Program-made: the position numbers and the translations under genes
Shown: one piece after another, positions 52,008 through 59,372 of the stretch
Layout: every line of letters begins with the position of its first letter
Position numbering within the stretch: position 1 is the first letter of the stretch
The notes under the pieces: model-generated
The model's input: the letters and a program-made list of their open reading frames with translations, nothing else
Told to the model about the DNA's origin: nothing
The model's database searches: none
From: Candidatus Saccharimonadota bacterium
Lineage (GTDB): Bacteria > Patescibacteriota > Saccharimonadia > Saccharimonadales > Saccharimonadaceae
Direction: 5' to 3'
Assembly: GCA_017480035.1 (NCBI GenBank)
Contig: JAFVBJ010000002.1
Coordinates: 248,001 to 312,000 of the forward strand
DNA: 64,000 nt

Positions 52008-52727
52008 ATGAATATAGATTTAGAAACACAAACAAAATACTTGAGCGAATACGGATTGAATGAAGAAGACATTAAACGCTCTCTGAAATATGCCCATGAC
52101 CTCGGTCGAGGCTTGAAAATTTTGCGCACTTTTTCGCAAGGTGTGACGGTTTTTGGGTCAGCAAGAGTGCCGGAAGACCATAGATACTACAAACTCGCAC
52201 GCGAGCTCGGACGCAGACTAGCTGAAAACGGACATGCTGTGATTACCGGTGGCGGTCCGGGGATTATGGAAGGTGCTAACAGAGGTGCTTTTGAATACGG
52301 CGGACGCTCGGTGGGGTTGAATATCACACTCGACCACGAGCAATTCCCGAATCCATATCTGACCGACACGATGGAATTTCATTATTTCTTCTCAAGAAAA
52401 GTAATGCTTGTGATGGCATCAAAAGTTTTTGCGTTTTTCCCTGGTGGATTCGGAACTTTAGACGAACTATCCGAAGTGATGATTCTCGAGCAAGAAGATA
52501 AAATGCCGAAACAGCCAGTTTTCTTAGTCGGAAAGAGTTATTGGAAGCCACTTTACAAAGTTTGGGAGAAAAAATTGCTCGCCGAGGGGATGATTAAAGC
52601 GAAAGATTTGAAATTAGTGCAACTAACGGACGATATTGGAGACATCGTGAAGGCTGCAAACAAACAAGGCCACGTCAAAATCGATGAAAATATCTACGAC
52701 GATTACTACACTACTAGAAAAAAATAA
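52008..52727 (+). CDS. LOG-family nucleoside monophosphate phosphoribohydrolase
   Basis: A 239-residue Rossmann-type protein with GGGPGIMEGANRGAFEYG and the catalytic PGGFGTLDELSEVM. LOG proteins release the base from nucleotide 5'-monophosphates (cytokinin-type or AMP-like substrates). The ATG at 52008 is 6 nt after TGATACAAT; another ATG at 52002 touches the -10 and cannot be transcribed. It is divergent from the TrmH-like gene with back-to-back leaderless promoters in 60 bp. Confidence 0.9.
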   Translation: MNIDLETQTKYLSEYGLNEEDIKRSLKYAHDLGRGLKILRTFSQGVTVFGSARVPEDHRYYKLARELGRRLAENGHAVITGGGPGIMEGANRGAFEYGGRSVGLNITLDHEQFPNPYLTDTMEFHYFFSRKVMLVMASKVFAFFPGGFGTLDELSEVMILEQEDKMPKQPVFLVGKSYWKPLYKVWEKKLLAEGMIKAKDLKLVQLTDDIGDIVKAANKQGHVKIDENIYDDYYTTRKK

Positions 52728-52734
52728 CCAATAA

Positions 52735-52765
52735 AAATGCCCCCGGAAATGTCCGGGGGATTTTT
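52735..52765 (+). terminator. Terminator after the LOG gene
   Basis: CCCCCGGA/TCCGGGGG is an 8-bp perfect stem with a 4-nt loop, flanked by AAAAATG and ATTTTT. Confidence 0.92.
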
Positions 52766-52868
52766 CAAGGTGCAATAATTGCGTGGGGTTCATTCGTTCT
52801 TAAGATGTCAATATTCAATTTTCAAGGTATGTCGAGCTTCCTTAGAGCTCAGTTTCAAGTTGTCGAAG

Positions 52869-53156
52869 TTACCTAAATTTGTCGATACGATTACCAACAA
52901 ACTGTTTTCCGCTAAGTTGTTGAAGGAGCATTTTGTAATCGTCCGATTTCAACATATCGCGGTGCTTCTTTTCATGAAGCATTTCTTCCCGTTGGGCGTC
53001 TTCGAGCATGCGTTTAAACTCAGGCGTATGCGTACGGTTCGGATTTTCATCCTTATAATACGCGCTGGAGCTGGCTGTGCCAAGTGCTGATTCAACGGGC
53101 CGTTTTGTTTCATTTTCAAGGCTATTAAGGCCGTAAGTTATACCCGAGATTAGCAT
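52869..53156 (-). CDS. Small hypothetical protein
   Basis: A 95-residue protein, MLISGITYGLNSLE at the start and then a charged helical region with EDAQREEMLHEKKHRDMLKS. A strong GGAGGAGGTG ribosome-binding site lies 6 nt before the ATG, and a TGATATAAT promoter lies at 53238-53243 with a leader containing GATTG/CAATC. No family was recognised. The control signals make it likely to be real. Confidence 0.65.
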   Translation of the reverse strand: MLISGITYGLNSLENETKRPVESALGTASSSAYYKDENPNRTHTPEFKRMLEDAQREEMLHEKKHRDMLKSDDYKMLLQQLSGKQFVGNRIDKFR

Positions 53157-53259
53157 CTAAACACCTCCTCCGCGTCAAAGAGCTGCAACTACTACATCCT
53201 AGAACGTTCCGATTGCCCCTTGACAATCATACATTCTATTATATCATATTTCATCAAAA

Positions 53260-53280
53260 AAGTCCAGACTTTCTGGACTT
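53260..53280 (-). terminator. Terminator after the PfkB-family kinase operon
   Basis: AAGTCCAGA/TCTGGACTT is a 9-bp perfect stem with a 3-nt loop between A and T runs. Confidence 0.9.
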
Positions 53281-53283
53281 TTC

Positions 53284-54246
53284 TTAAATCTTTTGGATTG
53301 GCATCGGGTGGAGTTCTTCGTCGCCATAGAGGATACCAGCCTTCGCGCCGAGTTTTCCGACGACGGAAGTGCTGTTAGCGGAGCCAAAAATTAGCGATTC
53401 TTTGAAAGATTTTCCGGCAGCAAGATGAGCGAGGAAGCCGGAGCCAAAACTATCGCCAGCACCAGTCGTGTCTTTTACGGGGACATCTTCGTAAATACCG
53501 AAACGATAAGTCTCTTCGCCACTTCTCGCGATAGCGCCCATCGAGCCGGTCGTGATGATGACGGTTTTGCAATATGCACAGAGGTGCGAAACAAGTTCTT
53601 CGAGAACTTTCCCAGGGACGATTTCGGAAGCTTCGGTTTTATTAACAAGCAAAACGTCAACCAAATCAAGCAAGCCTAGTAATTTCTTATTTTCTTTAAT
53701 TTCGAGTTTTCCGGGATTGAACATGATTTTTGTGCCTATATCTTTCGCTTTTTCGAAGAAACGGAGTAAAGTATCCATGTCACCGCGCAGACTCGTCACG
53801 TACATCCAATCAGGGTTGATAGTGTCGAGGTCATCTTCAGAGAGATTATTGAATTTTGCGGAAGCACCACGATAGGTCAAAATTGTACGCTCGCCAGATT
53901 TAGTATCGAGCAAAACGACCGAAACGCCGGTCTTAGATTTTTTGAGATGTGTAATATAACTCGTATCGACACCTTCGTCGTTTAAAAGCGACTCGATAGC
54001 TTCGCCGGCCGGGTCTTCCCCAAGGTTGCCGAGGAAAATCGTTTCGTGACCATGACGTGCAAAAGTGACTGCAGAATTAGTCCCACCGCCACCAACTTCG
54101 AAAGAGATTTTGTCGATGTCGACTTTCGAGCCGACGACAATTTGGCCGAGCTTTTCGACTTCGCCTTCTTTTGTACTAACGAAATCGTCGTGGTCGATAA
54201 GATAAATGTCTTGCAGAGCTGAACCGAGAGAAAGAATGCGCGCCAT
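53284..54246 (-). CDS. PfkB-family carbohydrate or nucleoside kinase
   Basis: A 320-residue ribokinase-like protein. The substrate side has EVGGGGTNSAVTFARHGHET and GNLGEDPAGEAIESLLNDEG. The catalytic DTTGAGDSFGSGFLAHL includes the base Asp and anion hole. Ribokinase, adenosine/inosine kinase or fructokinase are all possible. With Rpe and RpiB beside it, ribose or nucleoside entry into the pentose phosphate route is the likeliest job. Its ATG overlaps the rpe stop. Confidence 0.9.
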   Translation of the reverse strand: MARILSLGSALQDIYLIDHDDFVSTKEGEVEKLGQIVVGSKVDIDKISFEVGGGGTNSAVTFARHGHETIFLGNLGEDPAGEAIESLLNDEGVDTSYITHLKKSKTGVSVVLLDTKSGERTILTYRGASAKFNNLSEDDLDTINPDWMYVTSLRGDMDTLLRFFEKAKDIGTKIMFNPGKLEIKENKKLLGLLDLVDVLLVNKTEASEIVPGKVLEELVSHLCAYCKTVIITTGSMGAIARSGEETYRFGIYEDVPVKDTTGAGDSFGSGFLAHLAAGKSFKESLIFGSANSTSVVGKLGAKAGILYGDEELHPMPIQKI

Positions 54247-54920
54247 TAGATTTTTACTCCACGTCCGCCTTTTTCTTCCATCAAAGCTTCCCAGGAAGCT
54301 TTCGGGTCTTCGGACTTAAAGATAGCAGAGCCGACGTTTAGAATGTTAATGTCGGAATGAGCGAGTGTTCGGACATTATCCATATTAACACCACCGTCCC
54401 AACCGATTTCGACTTCTGGATTGATAGCGCGGATTAGTTTCACCTTTTCAACTTGGAGCAGGTCGGCTGAACCGCCGTTTTTACCGAGAGCGCCGGCAAA
54501 AATCAAGACGTGATCAGCGGCTTTAATGTATTGCTCGACAGAACCGGGGTAAGTGCGCTGGAGGAGCGCGACGCCTGCTTTTATTCCAGCTTGTTTGAGC
54601 TGAGCAAAAACCGGGAGCAAATCTTCGGTCGCTTCAGCGTGGAAGATACAGAGATGCGGTTTTAAGCGCAAAATATGCGGAAGATGTTCACTAGGTCGCG
54701 CGACCATCATGTGAAAATCGACCGGAATCTCCGTCGGGAGAGCAGTAATAGCAGATTCTTGGATGGTGGTTGTCGCGACAAAGCTGCCGTCAACAACGTC
54801 AATTTGCATACGTTTAGCAAAAGTCGGAAAAAGTCCGATGAATTTGGTGAATTCGTTCGCGTCAGCGGTGAGGAGCGTCGGCGCGATTATAACATCACTT
54901 GAGTCAACAGCAGGTTGCAT
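54246..54920 (-). CDS. rpe: Ribulose-phosphate 3-epimerase family protein
   Basis: A 224-residue TIM barrel with IIAPTLLTADANEF, RMQIDVVDGSFVATTTI, PVDFHMMVARPSEHL, CIFHAEATEDL and IGWDGGVNMDNV. Metal-ligand positions (D in IDVVDG, H in FHMM, H in FHAE, D in WDGG) are kept, supporting interconversion of ribulose and xylulose 5-phosphates. The barrel is somewhat divergent from standard Rpe. Confidence 0.88.
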   Translation of the reverse strand: MQPAVDSSDVIIAPTLLTADANEFTKFIGLFPTFAKRMQIDVVDGSFVATTTIQESAITALPTEIPVDFHMMVARPSEHLPHILRLKPHLCIFHAEATEDLLPVFAQLKQAGIKAGVALLQRTYPGSVEQYIKAADHVLIFAGALGKNGGSADLLQVEKVKLIRAINPEVEIGWDGGVNMDNVRTLAHSDINILNVGSAIFKSEDPKASWEALMEEKGGRGVKI

Positions 54921-54931
54921 TTTTCTCCTTT

Positions 54932-55393
54932 TTAATAAATTGTTTCTTCATCAAGGCGAGCATTTCGGCGGATATAACGCTCTTCTGGCAAAAATTCAGC
55001 CGAAAGGAACATCGAGACCGAACGATCCATGGTCGTTTCATCCATAAAATCCGACGAGAGGCAAAGAACGTTGGCATCATTATGGAGACGACCGAGATGG
55101 ACGAGTTCTGGGGTGTAGCCACAGATAGCGCGGATGCCTTTGAAGCGGTTAGCCTGGATAGCGATACCATGAGCCGAGCCGCAGATGAGAATTCCGCGCG
55201 AAGCGGCGTTGCTTTGAACGCTTCTCGCGACGTTAATCGCAGCATCGTTAAAATCATCTTCTGGCTTCAGAGTGGTCGGGCCGAGGTCAATGATTTCGTA
55301 AGAATCTTTGACATTCGAGCTTCCGAGAACTTGGAGCAAGCGCTGTTTGTCAGCGAAACCGCGATGATCTGATGCGATAAAGAGGCGTGGCAT
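54932..55393 (-). CDS. rpiB: Ribose-5-phosphate isomerase B
   Basis: A 153-residue RpiB/LacAB-type isomerase. It starts RLFIASDHRGFADKQRLLQV and has the catalytic cysteine loop GILICGSAHGIAIQANRFKG followed by RAICGYTPELVHLGRLHNDA and NVLCLSS. It interconverts ribose and ribulose 5-phosphates. It lies 11 nt before rpe and 10 nt after gap, so the enzymes are co-made. Confidence 0.92.
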   Translation of the reverse strand: MPRLFIASDHRGFADKQRLLQVLGSSNVKDSYEIIDLGPTTLKPEDDFNDAAINVARSVQSNAASRGILICGSAHGIAIQANRFKGIRAICGYTPELVHLGRLHNDANVLCLSSDFMDETTMDRSVSMFLSAEFLPEERYIRRNARLDEETIY

Positions 55394-55403
55394 TATTTAC
55401 TCC

Positions 55404-56408
55404 TTATTTTCTTTTTCCAAAATCAGCAGTTAATTCGACGAGACGGTTTGAGTAACCCCATTCGTTGTCATACCAAGCGACAACTTTAATGAGGTTTCCA
55501 CCGACGACATCAGTGAGAGGCAAATCGACGATACAAGAATGAGAGTTGCCGCGGAAGTCGCAAGAGACGAGCTCTTCCTTCGAAATACCGAGGATTCCTT
55601 CGTAGTATGGTTCCTTAGCGGCTTTTTCGAAAACTTCGTTGATTTCTTCGACTGTGACGTCTTTTTTCAAAACGGCAGTGATATCAGAAAGCGAAACGAC
55701 AGGGGTCGGAACGCGGACTGAAAGACCATTAAACTTGCCTTTGAGGCTCGGGATAGTGAGTGCAGCAGCTTTTGAGGCACCGGTCGTTGTCGGGACGATA
55801 TTTTCGGCAGCAGCGCGAGCTTCGCGAAGGTCTTTTGCCGGAGCATCTTGAAGACGCTGAGAAGCAGTGTAGGAATGGACGGTCGTCATCATGGCTTTTT
55901 CGATGCCGAAGTTGTCTTCGAGGACACGCATGACTGGGGCGATACAGTTCGTCGTGCAGGAAGCGTTGCTGATGATTTCATCAGAATCTTCGACGACTTC
56001 TTCATTTACGCCGAGGACGACAGTTTTTGCGCCTTCACCTTTAGCTGGAGCGGAAATGACGACACGGCGGGCGCCAGCGTCGATATGAGCGCGAGCTTTT
56101 TCTGAGTCAGTAAAGAGGCCAGTCGACTCAATCACAATGTCGACGCCGAGGTCTTTCCACGGCAAAGTAGCTGGGTCTTTTTCGGCTAAAACGCGGATTT
56201 TGGTACCATCGACGATGATATTTTCATCATCAAAATCAACCTCACGGTCATAAGTGCCATAGCTTGAATCGTATTTTAACAAGTGTGCGAGAGTTTTTGT
56301 GTCGGTTAAATCGTTGACAGCGACGATTTCGAGGTCTCGCCTCTCAAAAGCGATTTTGAACGCATTGCGACCAATACGACCGAAACCGTTAATTGCTACT
56401 TTAATCAT
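55404..56408 (-). CDS. gap: Glyceraldehyde-3-phosphate dehydrogenase
   Basis: A 334-residue GAPDH. NAD binding is at INGFGRIGRNAFKIAFERRD, the catalytic cysteine at SNASCTTNCIAPVM, and the C-terminal YDNEWGYSNRLVELTADFGK is conserved. It is the glycolytic step oxidising G3P. It is the first gene of the gap-rpiB-rpe-pfkB operon, with AGGAGG upstream. Confidence 0.98.
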   Translation of the reverse strand: MIKVAINGFGRIGRNAFKIAFERRDLEIVAVNDLTDTKTLAHLLKYDSSYGTYDREVDFDDENIIVDGTKIRVLAEKDPATLPWKDLGVDIVIESTGLFTDSEKARAHIDAGARRVVISAPAKGEGAKTVVLGVNEEVVEDSDEIISNASCTTNCIAPVMRVLEDNFGIEKAMMTTVHSYTASQRLQDAPAKDLREARAAAENIVPTTTGASKAAALTIPSLKGKFNGLSVRVPTPVVSLSDITAVLKKDVTVEEINEVFEKAAKEPYYEGILGISKEELVSCDFRGNSHSCIVDLPLTDVVGGNLIKVVAWYDNEWGYSNRLVELTADFGKRK

Positions 56409-56427
56409 TTTGCCTCCTAATTATTGC

Positions 56428-56461
56428 CTATATTTTACCACAAACGGAATTAAAAATAAAG
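56428..56461 (-). promoter_or_regulatory. Degenerate copy of the recurrent promoter, for the gap operon
   Basis: TAAAAT (56432-56437) is preceded by the same AATTCCGTTTGTG block as the 36-bp promoters, but the -35 is TTTATT and the downstream part differs. It is consistent with the same promoter class, weakened. Confidence 0.6.
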
Positions 56462-56485
56462 GTTTTATATAAGAAAATCCTTATC

Positions 56486-56514
56486 TTTACTTGAATGTAA
56501 AAATGTGGTATAAT
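56486..56514 (+). promoter_or_regulatory. Promoter of the hypothetical gene at 56595
   Basis: TTTACT and TATAAT are spaced by 17 bp, with ATAAGTA downstream of the -10 as in the recurrent promoter. Confidence 0.65.
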
Positions 56515-56520
56515 ATAAGT

Positions 56521-56594
56521 AATGGGCTACACGCCCGCACATCTAATTACTGGGGTGAGATTCCCCTTGTTGCACATTAAGAGGAGGATGGTAT
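56521..56594 (+). promoter_or_regulatory. Structured leader with hairpins and a GCACATTA motif
   Basis: Two hairpins (GGGC-TACAC-GCCC and GGGG-TGAGATT-CCCC) are followed by TTGCACATTA and then GAGGAGG 7 nt before the ATG. The leader of the exported-protein gene at 35377-35435 has the same order: a hairpin (GGGAG/CTCC), AGCACATTAGAG, then GGGAGG. Confidence 0.5.
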
Positions 56595-57335
56595 ATGAGA
56601 ACTAACCTGCACCACGTCAACATCAGAATTCAGGCAATTAAAGTACTTTTCATGTCCGATAACGTTGCGCCAGAGAATATCAAGCTGGCGGAACAAGGAA
56701 TCCAGGATATCGAGAAGCTCGTCACGGCAATTCTCACGCAAGATGTTTTGCCGCACGCAGTAGCTATCGATGATGCTGCCGAAATTGCTGGCGGGAATCC
56801 GCGCAAAATGCGCAGGAATATTCGCGAAGCAATTAAAGCCGGGCAGGAGCATTATGATGGAACTTATGGGAGGCCGATGATAACGAATGTTGATAACTTG
56901 GTCTACCTCGTGACAGCGTTGACGATTCGCGAGTCCGGTCGCAAATCTGACGACATCAACATTTTCGTCGTCCGCACTGAGTTGTTCGATTTTATTAATC
57001 CCGAGACAATTGAGACGGCCTACGATATGTCGTGCTACGCTTTCCTGGTTGAGTATTTTGAGAATGCGCTTGACTTCGAGAAGAAGCCTTTGATGAAGTT
57101 TTTGCAAGATTATAACAACAAGTTCGTCACAAAAACTCGCATCATACGTTTGTTCGAGAAGCAGGAGTGGTATTTCGACGCGGCTCAATGTAAGGCACTG
57201 CTTAAAATCGACTCTGAACAGCCGAAACTACTGGATGTCACGAAAGAATTCTACAAGAAGCTGCTCGACATCAAAAAGGTTGAGCAAGAGATTGCCGAGG
57301 ATTACGAACTGAACCAGACTTTCGATAAGGCATGA
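56595..57335 (+). CDS. Hypothetical protein
   Basis: A 246-residue soluble, largely helical protein starting MRTNLHHVNIRIQAIKVLF. Segments include DAAEIAGGNPRKMRRNIREA, which could be helix-turn-helix-like, and HYDGTYGRPMITNVDNLVYL. Codon use is more GC-rich than most neighbours. A strong ribosome-binding site, its own promoter and a terminator make it a single-gene unit. The family is not recognised; a DNA- or RNA-binding role is only a guess. Confidence 0.7.
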   Translation: MRTNLHHVNIRIQAIKVLFMSDNVAPENIKLAEQGIQDIEKLVTAILTQDVLPHAVAIDDAAEIAGGNPRKMRRNIREAIKAGQEHYDGTYGRPMITNVDNLVYLVTALTIRESGRKSDDINIFVVRTELFDFINPETIETAYDMSCYAFLVEYFENALDFEKKPLMKFLQDYNNKFVTKTRIIRLFEKQEWYFDAAQCKALLKIDSEQPKLLDVTKEFYKKLLDIKKVEQEIAEDYELNQTFDKA

Positions 57336-57354
57336 ACTCATCATCCACCAAAAA

Positions 57355-57376
57355 CTCCCCCATATCTACGGGGGAG
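57355..57376 (+). terminator. Terminator after the hypothetical gene at 56595
   Basis: CTCCCCC/GGGGGAG with an 8-nt loop is followed by CTTTTTT. Confidence 0.9.
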
Positions 57377-57390
57377 CTTTTTTAAGAGGT

Positions 57391-57480
57391 GGCTAAAACC
57401 ATTCAGATGGCCATTTTCTCCGAGCGAAGCGCGTCTTTCGACGAGCGAGCGAGGAAAAATGGTGAGATGGATGGTTTTAG
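57391..57480 (-). repeat. Long imperfect hairpin at the end of rpsG with a GC-rich insert
   Basis: CTAAAACCAT (57393-57402) pairs with ATGGTTTTAG (57471-57480), and CCATTTTCTCC pairs imperfectly with GGAAAAATGG further in. The apex is a GC-rich sequence of CGAGCGA units. The rpsG stop codon lies in the right arm. It probably terminates S12-S7 transcription and, in design, resembles the two composite hairpins near secY. Confidence 0.65.
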
Positions 57481-57956
57481 GCCCTCGCAAAGTGTGCGAA
57501 TGCACGGTTTGCTTCGGCCATACGGTGACAGTCTTCTTTCTTCTTGAAGGCTGCGCCGGTTTCGTTGTAAGCGTCAACGATTTCAGCTTCGAGACGTTTT
57601 GCATATGGCATACCGCCGCGAGCGCGAGCAGATTGGACGAGCCATGAGAATGCGAAGTGCATTTGGCGGTGACCAGAAATTGGAAATGGAATCTGGTAGT
57701 TTGCACCACCAACACGGCGAGATTTAACTTCAAAATCTGGAGAAACGTTTGCGATTGCTTTTTCAAGCACTTCGACAGGGTTTTCTGATTTCAAAGTCTT
57801 TGCTGCGCCTTCGATTGCTTCATAAACAGCACGTTCTGCAGCTTGTTTTTTACCGTCAAGCATGGATTTGTTGATAAGACGTTGAACCATGATTGATTGG
57901 TATTTACGATCTGGATTAACTTTTCTCTCTAATGAGGTAGTAGTTTTACGTGGCAT
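57477..57956 (-). CDS. rpsG: 30S ribosomal protein S7
   Basis: A 159-residue S7, organiser of the 30S head. It has VQRLINKSMLDGKKQAAERA, RRVGGANYQIPFPISGHRQM and a C-terminal EDCHRMAEANRAFAHFARA. It overlaps the rpsL stop by one base. EF-G and EF-Tu genes do not follow in this window. Confidence 0.97.
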   Translation of the reverse strand: MPRKTTTSLERKVNPDRKYQSIMVQRLINKSMLDGKKQAAERAVYEAIEGAAKTLKSENPVEVLEKAIANVSPDFEVKSRRVGGANYQIPFPISGHRQMHFAFSWLVQSARARGGMPYAKRLEAEIVDAYNETGAAFKKKEDCHRMAEANRAFAHFARA

Positions 57957-58369
57957 TACTTGTCCTCCTTCTTTGCACCGTACTTCGAACGGCCTTGCTT
58001 ACGACCTTGGACACCTTGCAGATCGAGGGTACCACGGACGATGTGATAACGAACACCTGGAAGATCTGGAACACGACCACCACGAACGAGCACAACTGCG
58101 TGCTCCTGGAGGTTATGGCCTTCACCACCGATGTAGGCCCAAACTTCCTGACCGTTAGTAAGGCGGACACGAGCAACTTTACGAAGAGCTGAGTTTGGTT
58201 TCTTTGGAGTTTTAGTAGTAACTTTGATACAAACACCGCGTTTTAATGGAGCTGGTTGATCGTAATACTTGGTTTTAAGAGTATTAACGATTGAGCCAAG
58301 AGCCGGAGCTTTTGACTTCTTTGCAGCTTTTTTGCGAGGTTTGCGAATCAATTGATTGATTGTTGGCAT
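57956..58369 (-). CDS. rpsL: 30S ribosomal protein S12
   Basis: A 137-residue S12 at the decoding centre. It has [40 protein letters not shown], and [20 protein letters not shown] followed by [11 protein letters not shown]. The streptomycin-contact Lys positions are present. A 14-residue stretch, longer than usual, precedes [11 protein letters not shown] possible attenuator lies upstream. Confidence 0.98.
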   Translation of the reverse strand: MPTINQLIRKPRKKAAKKSKAPALGSIVNTLKTKYYDQPAPLKRGVCIKVTTKTPKKPNSALRKVARVRLTNGQEVWAYIGGEGHNLQEHAVVLVRGGRVPDLPGVRYHIVRGTLDLQGVQGRKQGRSKYGAKKEDK

Positions 58370-58453
58370 TAAAATTTCCTCTTTAATTAACTTATAGATT
58401 GTCCGGAGTTCAGATTAAACTCGGACCTGTTCGCGGTTGGTAAGACCGCTATT

Positions 58454-58506
58454 GCTAGTTTTTTGTACAGCAATAAAAACTAGCGAGAAACTCTTACTCG
58501 CTAGTT
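58454..58506 (-). promoter_or_regulatory. Overlapping terminator/antiterminator hairpins upstream of rpsL
   Basis: AACTAGCGAG (58478-58487) pairs with CTCGCTAGTT (58497-58506) to form a terminator with a T-run. The shared segment AAAAACTAGC (58475-58484) can instead pair with GCTAGTTTTT (58454-58463), a perfect 10-bp alternative. The two folds exclude each other. Position between the truncated gene and rpsL suggests attenuation of the S12-S7 operon, or simply a terminator followed by a chance repeat. Confidence 0.55.
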
Positions 58507-58520
58507 TATCATATTTTACC

Positions 58521-58859
58521 TTATTTTTCAAGCTTTTTAGCGTACTTTTTAGCCTTCTTCTCGGCTTTTTCGTAAGCTTTCTTATCTGCTTTCTTATCCG
58601 CTTCTGCGGCTTTAGCGTCCGCCTTAGCCTCAGCTTCAGCTTTCTTCTTCTCTTCTTTTTCGAAGATTTTATCGAGATTTTTCTCAGGGAAGATATTTTC
58701 ATCAGGACAGAAATGTTCGATTGCGGTTTTGATGATTGACCATGCAACAACATTCATTGCCCCAGAGATAAGACAGATGAGAGGAACAATTAAAAACGAA
58801 ACGCCAACAGCTTGGTTGATGAGTGCGATTAGACCAGCGACGAGCGCGCGAGGACTTTT
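58521..58859 (-). pseudogene. 5'-truncated gene for a small membrane protein with a Lys/Ala tail
   Basis: The frame is open from a TGA at 58860-58862 with no usable start codon until ATG at 58757. The upstream codons still encode a clear membrane helix (ALVAGLIALINQAVGVSFLI and VPLICLISGAMNVVAW). The rest is IIKTAIEHFCPDENIFPEKN and a Lys/Ala/Glu-rich tail. So the natural start has probably been lost. A 78-residue product from 58757 is possible. The family is unknown. Confidence 0.6.
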
Positions 58860-59323
58860 TCAGTCAACTGACAGGAGAAGAGCTTTCGGCTTATGAGATG
58901 CTCGACAGCTTCGTGAACTGCCCGCCGGCTGGGCTGCCGGACGACATCGACTCGCTTGAATCGAGAGTCGAGCACGCAGAATGGAACACGCCGGAGTACC
59001 GCGAAGGAATTGCGCTGACAGTGTCCTATTTCGATGGGACTCTGACGCAATATCTCTACCTCCAGGAGACACTCGGCGAAGAGAACAAGTTCGCGCCGGA
59101 TTTTCTGTCTGACCTACAGGAGCAGCTGGATGAGATGGTACTCTTGGCGCGCGAACTGGAATGCTATTTCCAGATTGAGCGGGTCAGCATGAAGGTCGAC
59201 CAGGTGAGTGTCGAGTTCGACAACGACTTGACGGAGCTCGACATCTTGAGAGAGATGCTCAGTGAAGTACAGGGACAGCTAAGCGGCAACGATGAAGTCG
59301 ACGACGAGGACGATGGCGACTAA
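58823..59323 (+). CDS. Acidic coiled-coil protein, probably 5'-truncated
   Basis: A 166-residue acidic protein from a GTG at 58823, with no Shine-Dalgarno sequence or promoter in front. Its first codons overlap the antisense membrane-protein remnant, so the true N terminus may be missing. The body (LTGEELSAYEMLDSFVNCPP and later helices such as FLSDLQEQLDEMVLLARELE) is strongly helical, and the tail is Asp/Glu-rich. Base composition is clearly more GC-rich than its neighbours, which suggests recent origin elsewhere. The family is not recognised. Confidence 0.55.
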   Translation: MRLDQRRAREDFFSQLTGEELSAYEMLDSFVNCPPAGLPDDIDSLESRVEHAEWNTPEYREGIALTVSYFDGTLTQYLYLQETLGEENKFAPDFLSDLQEQLDEMVLLARELECYFQIERVSMKVDQVSVEFDNDLTELDILREMLSEVQGQLSGNDEVDDEDDGD

Positions 59324-59346
59324 TCCCAAAGTTTTTCAACAAAAAT

Positions 59347-59366
59347 CCCCCGGTTTCATCCGGGGG
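59347..59366. terminator. Bidirectional terminator between the acidic protein gene and tig
   Basis: CCCCCGG/CCGGGGG with a 6-nt loop is flanked by AAAAAT and AATTTTTT, between convergent genes. Confidence 0.9.
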
Positions 59367-59372
59367 AATTTT

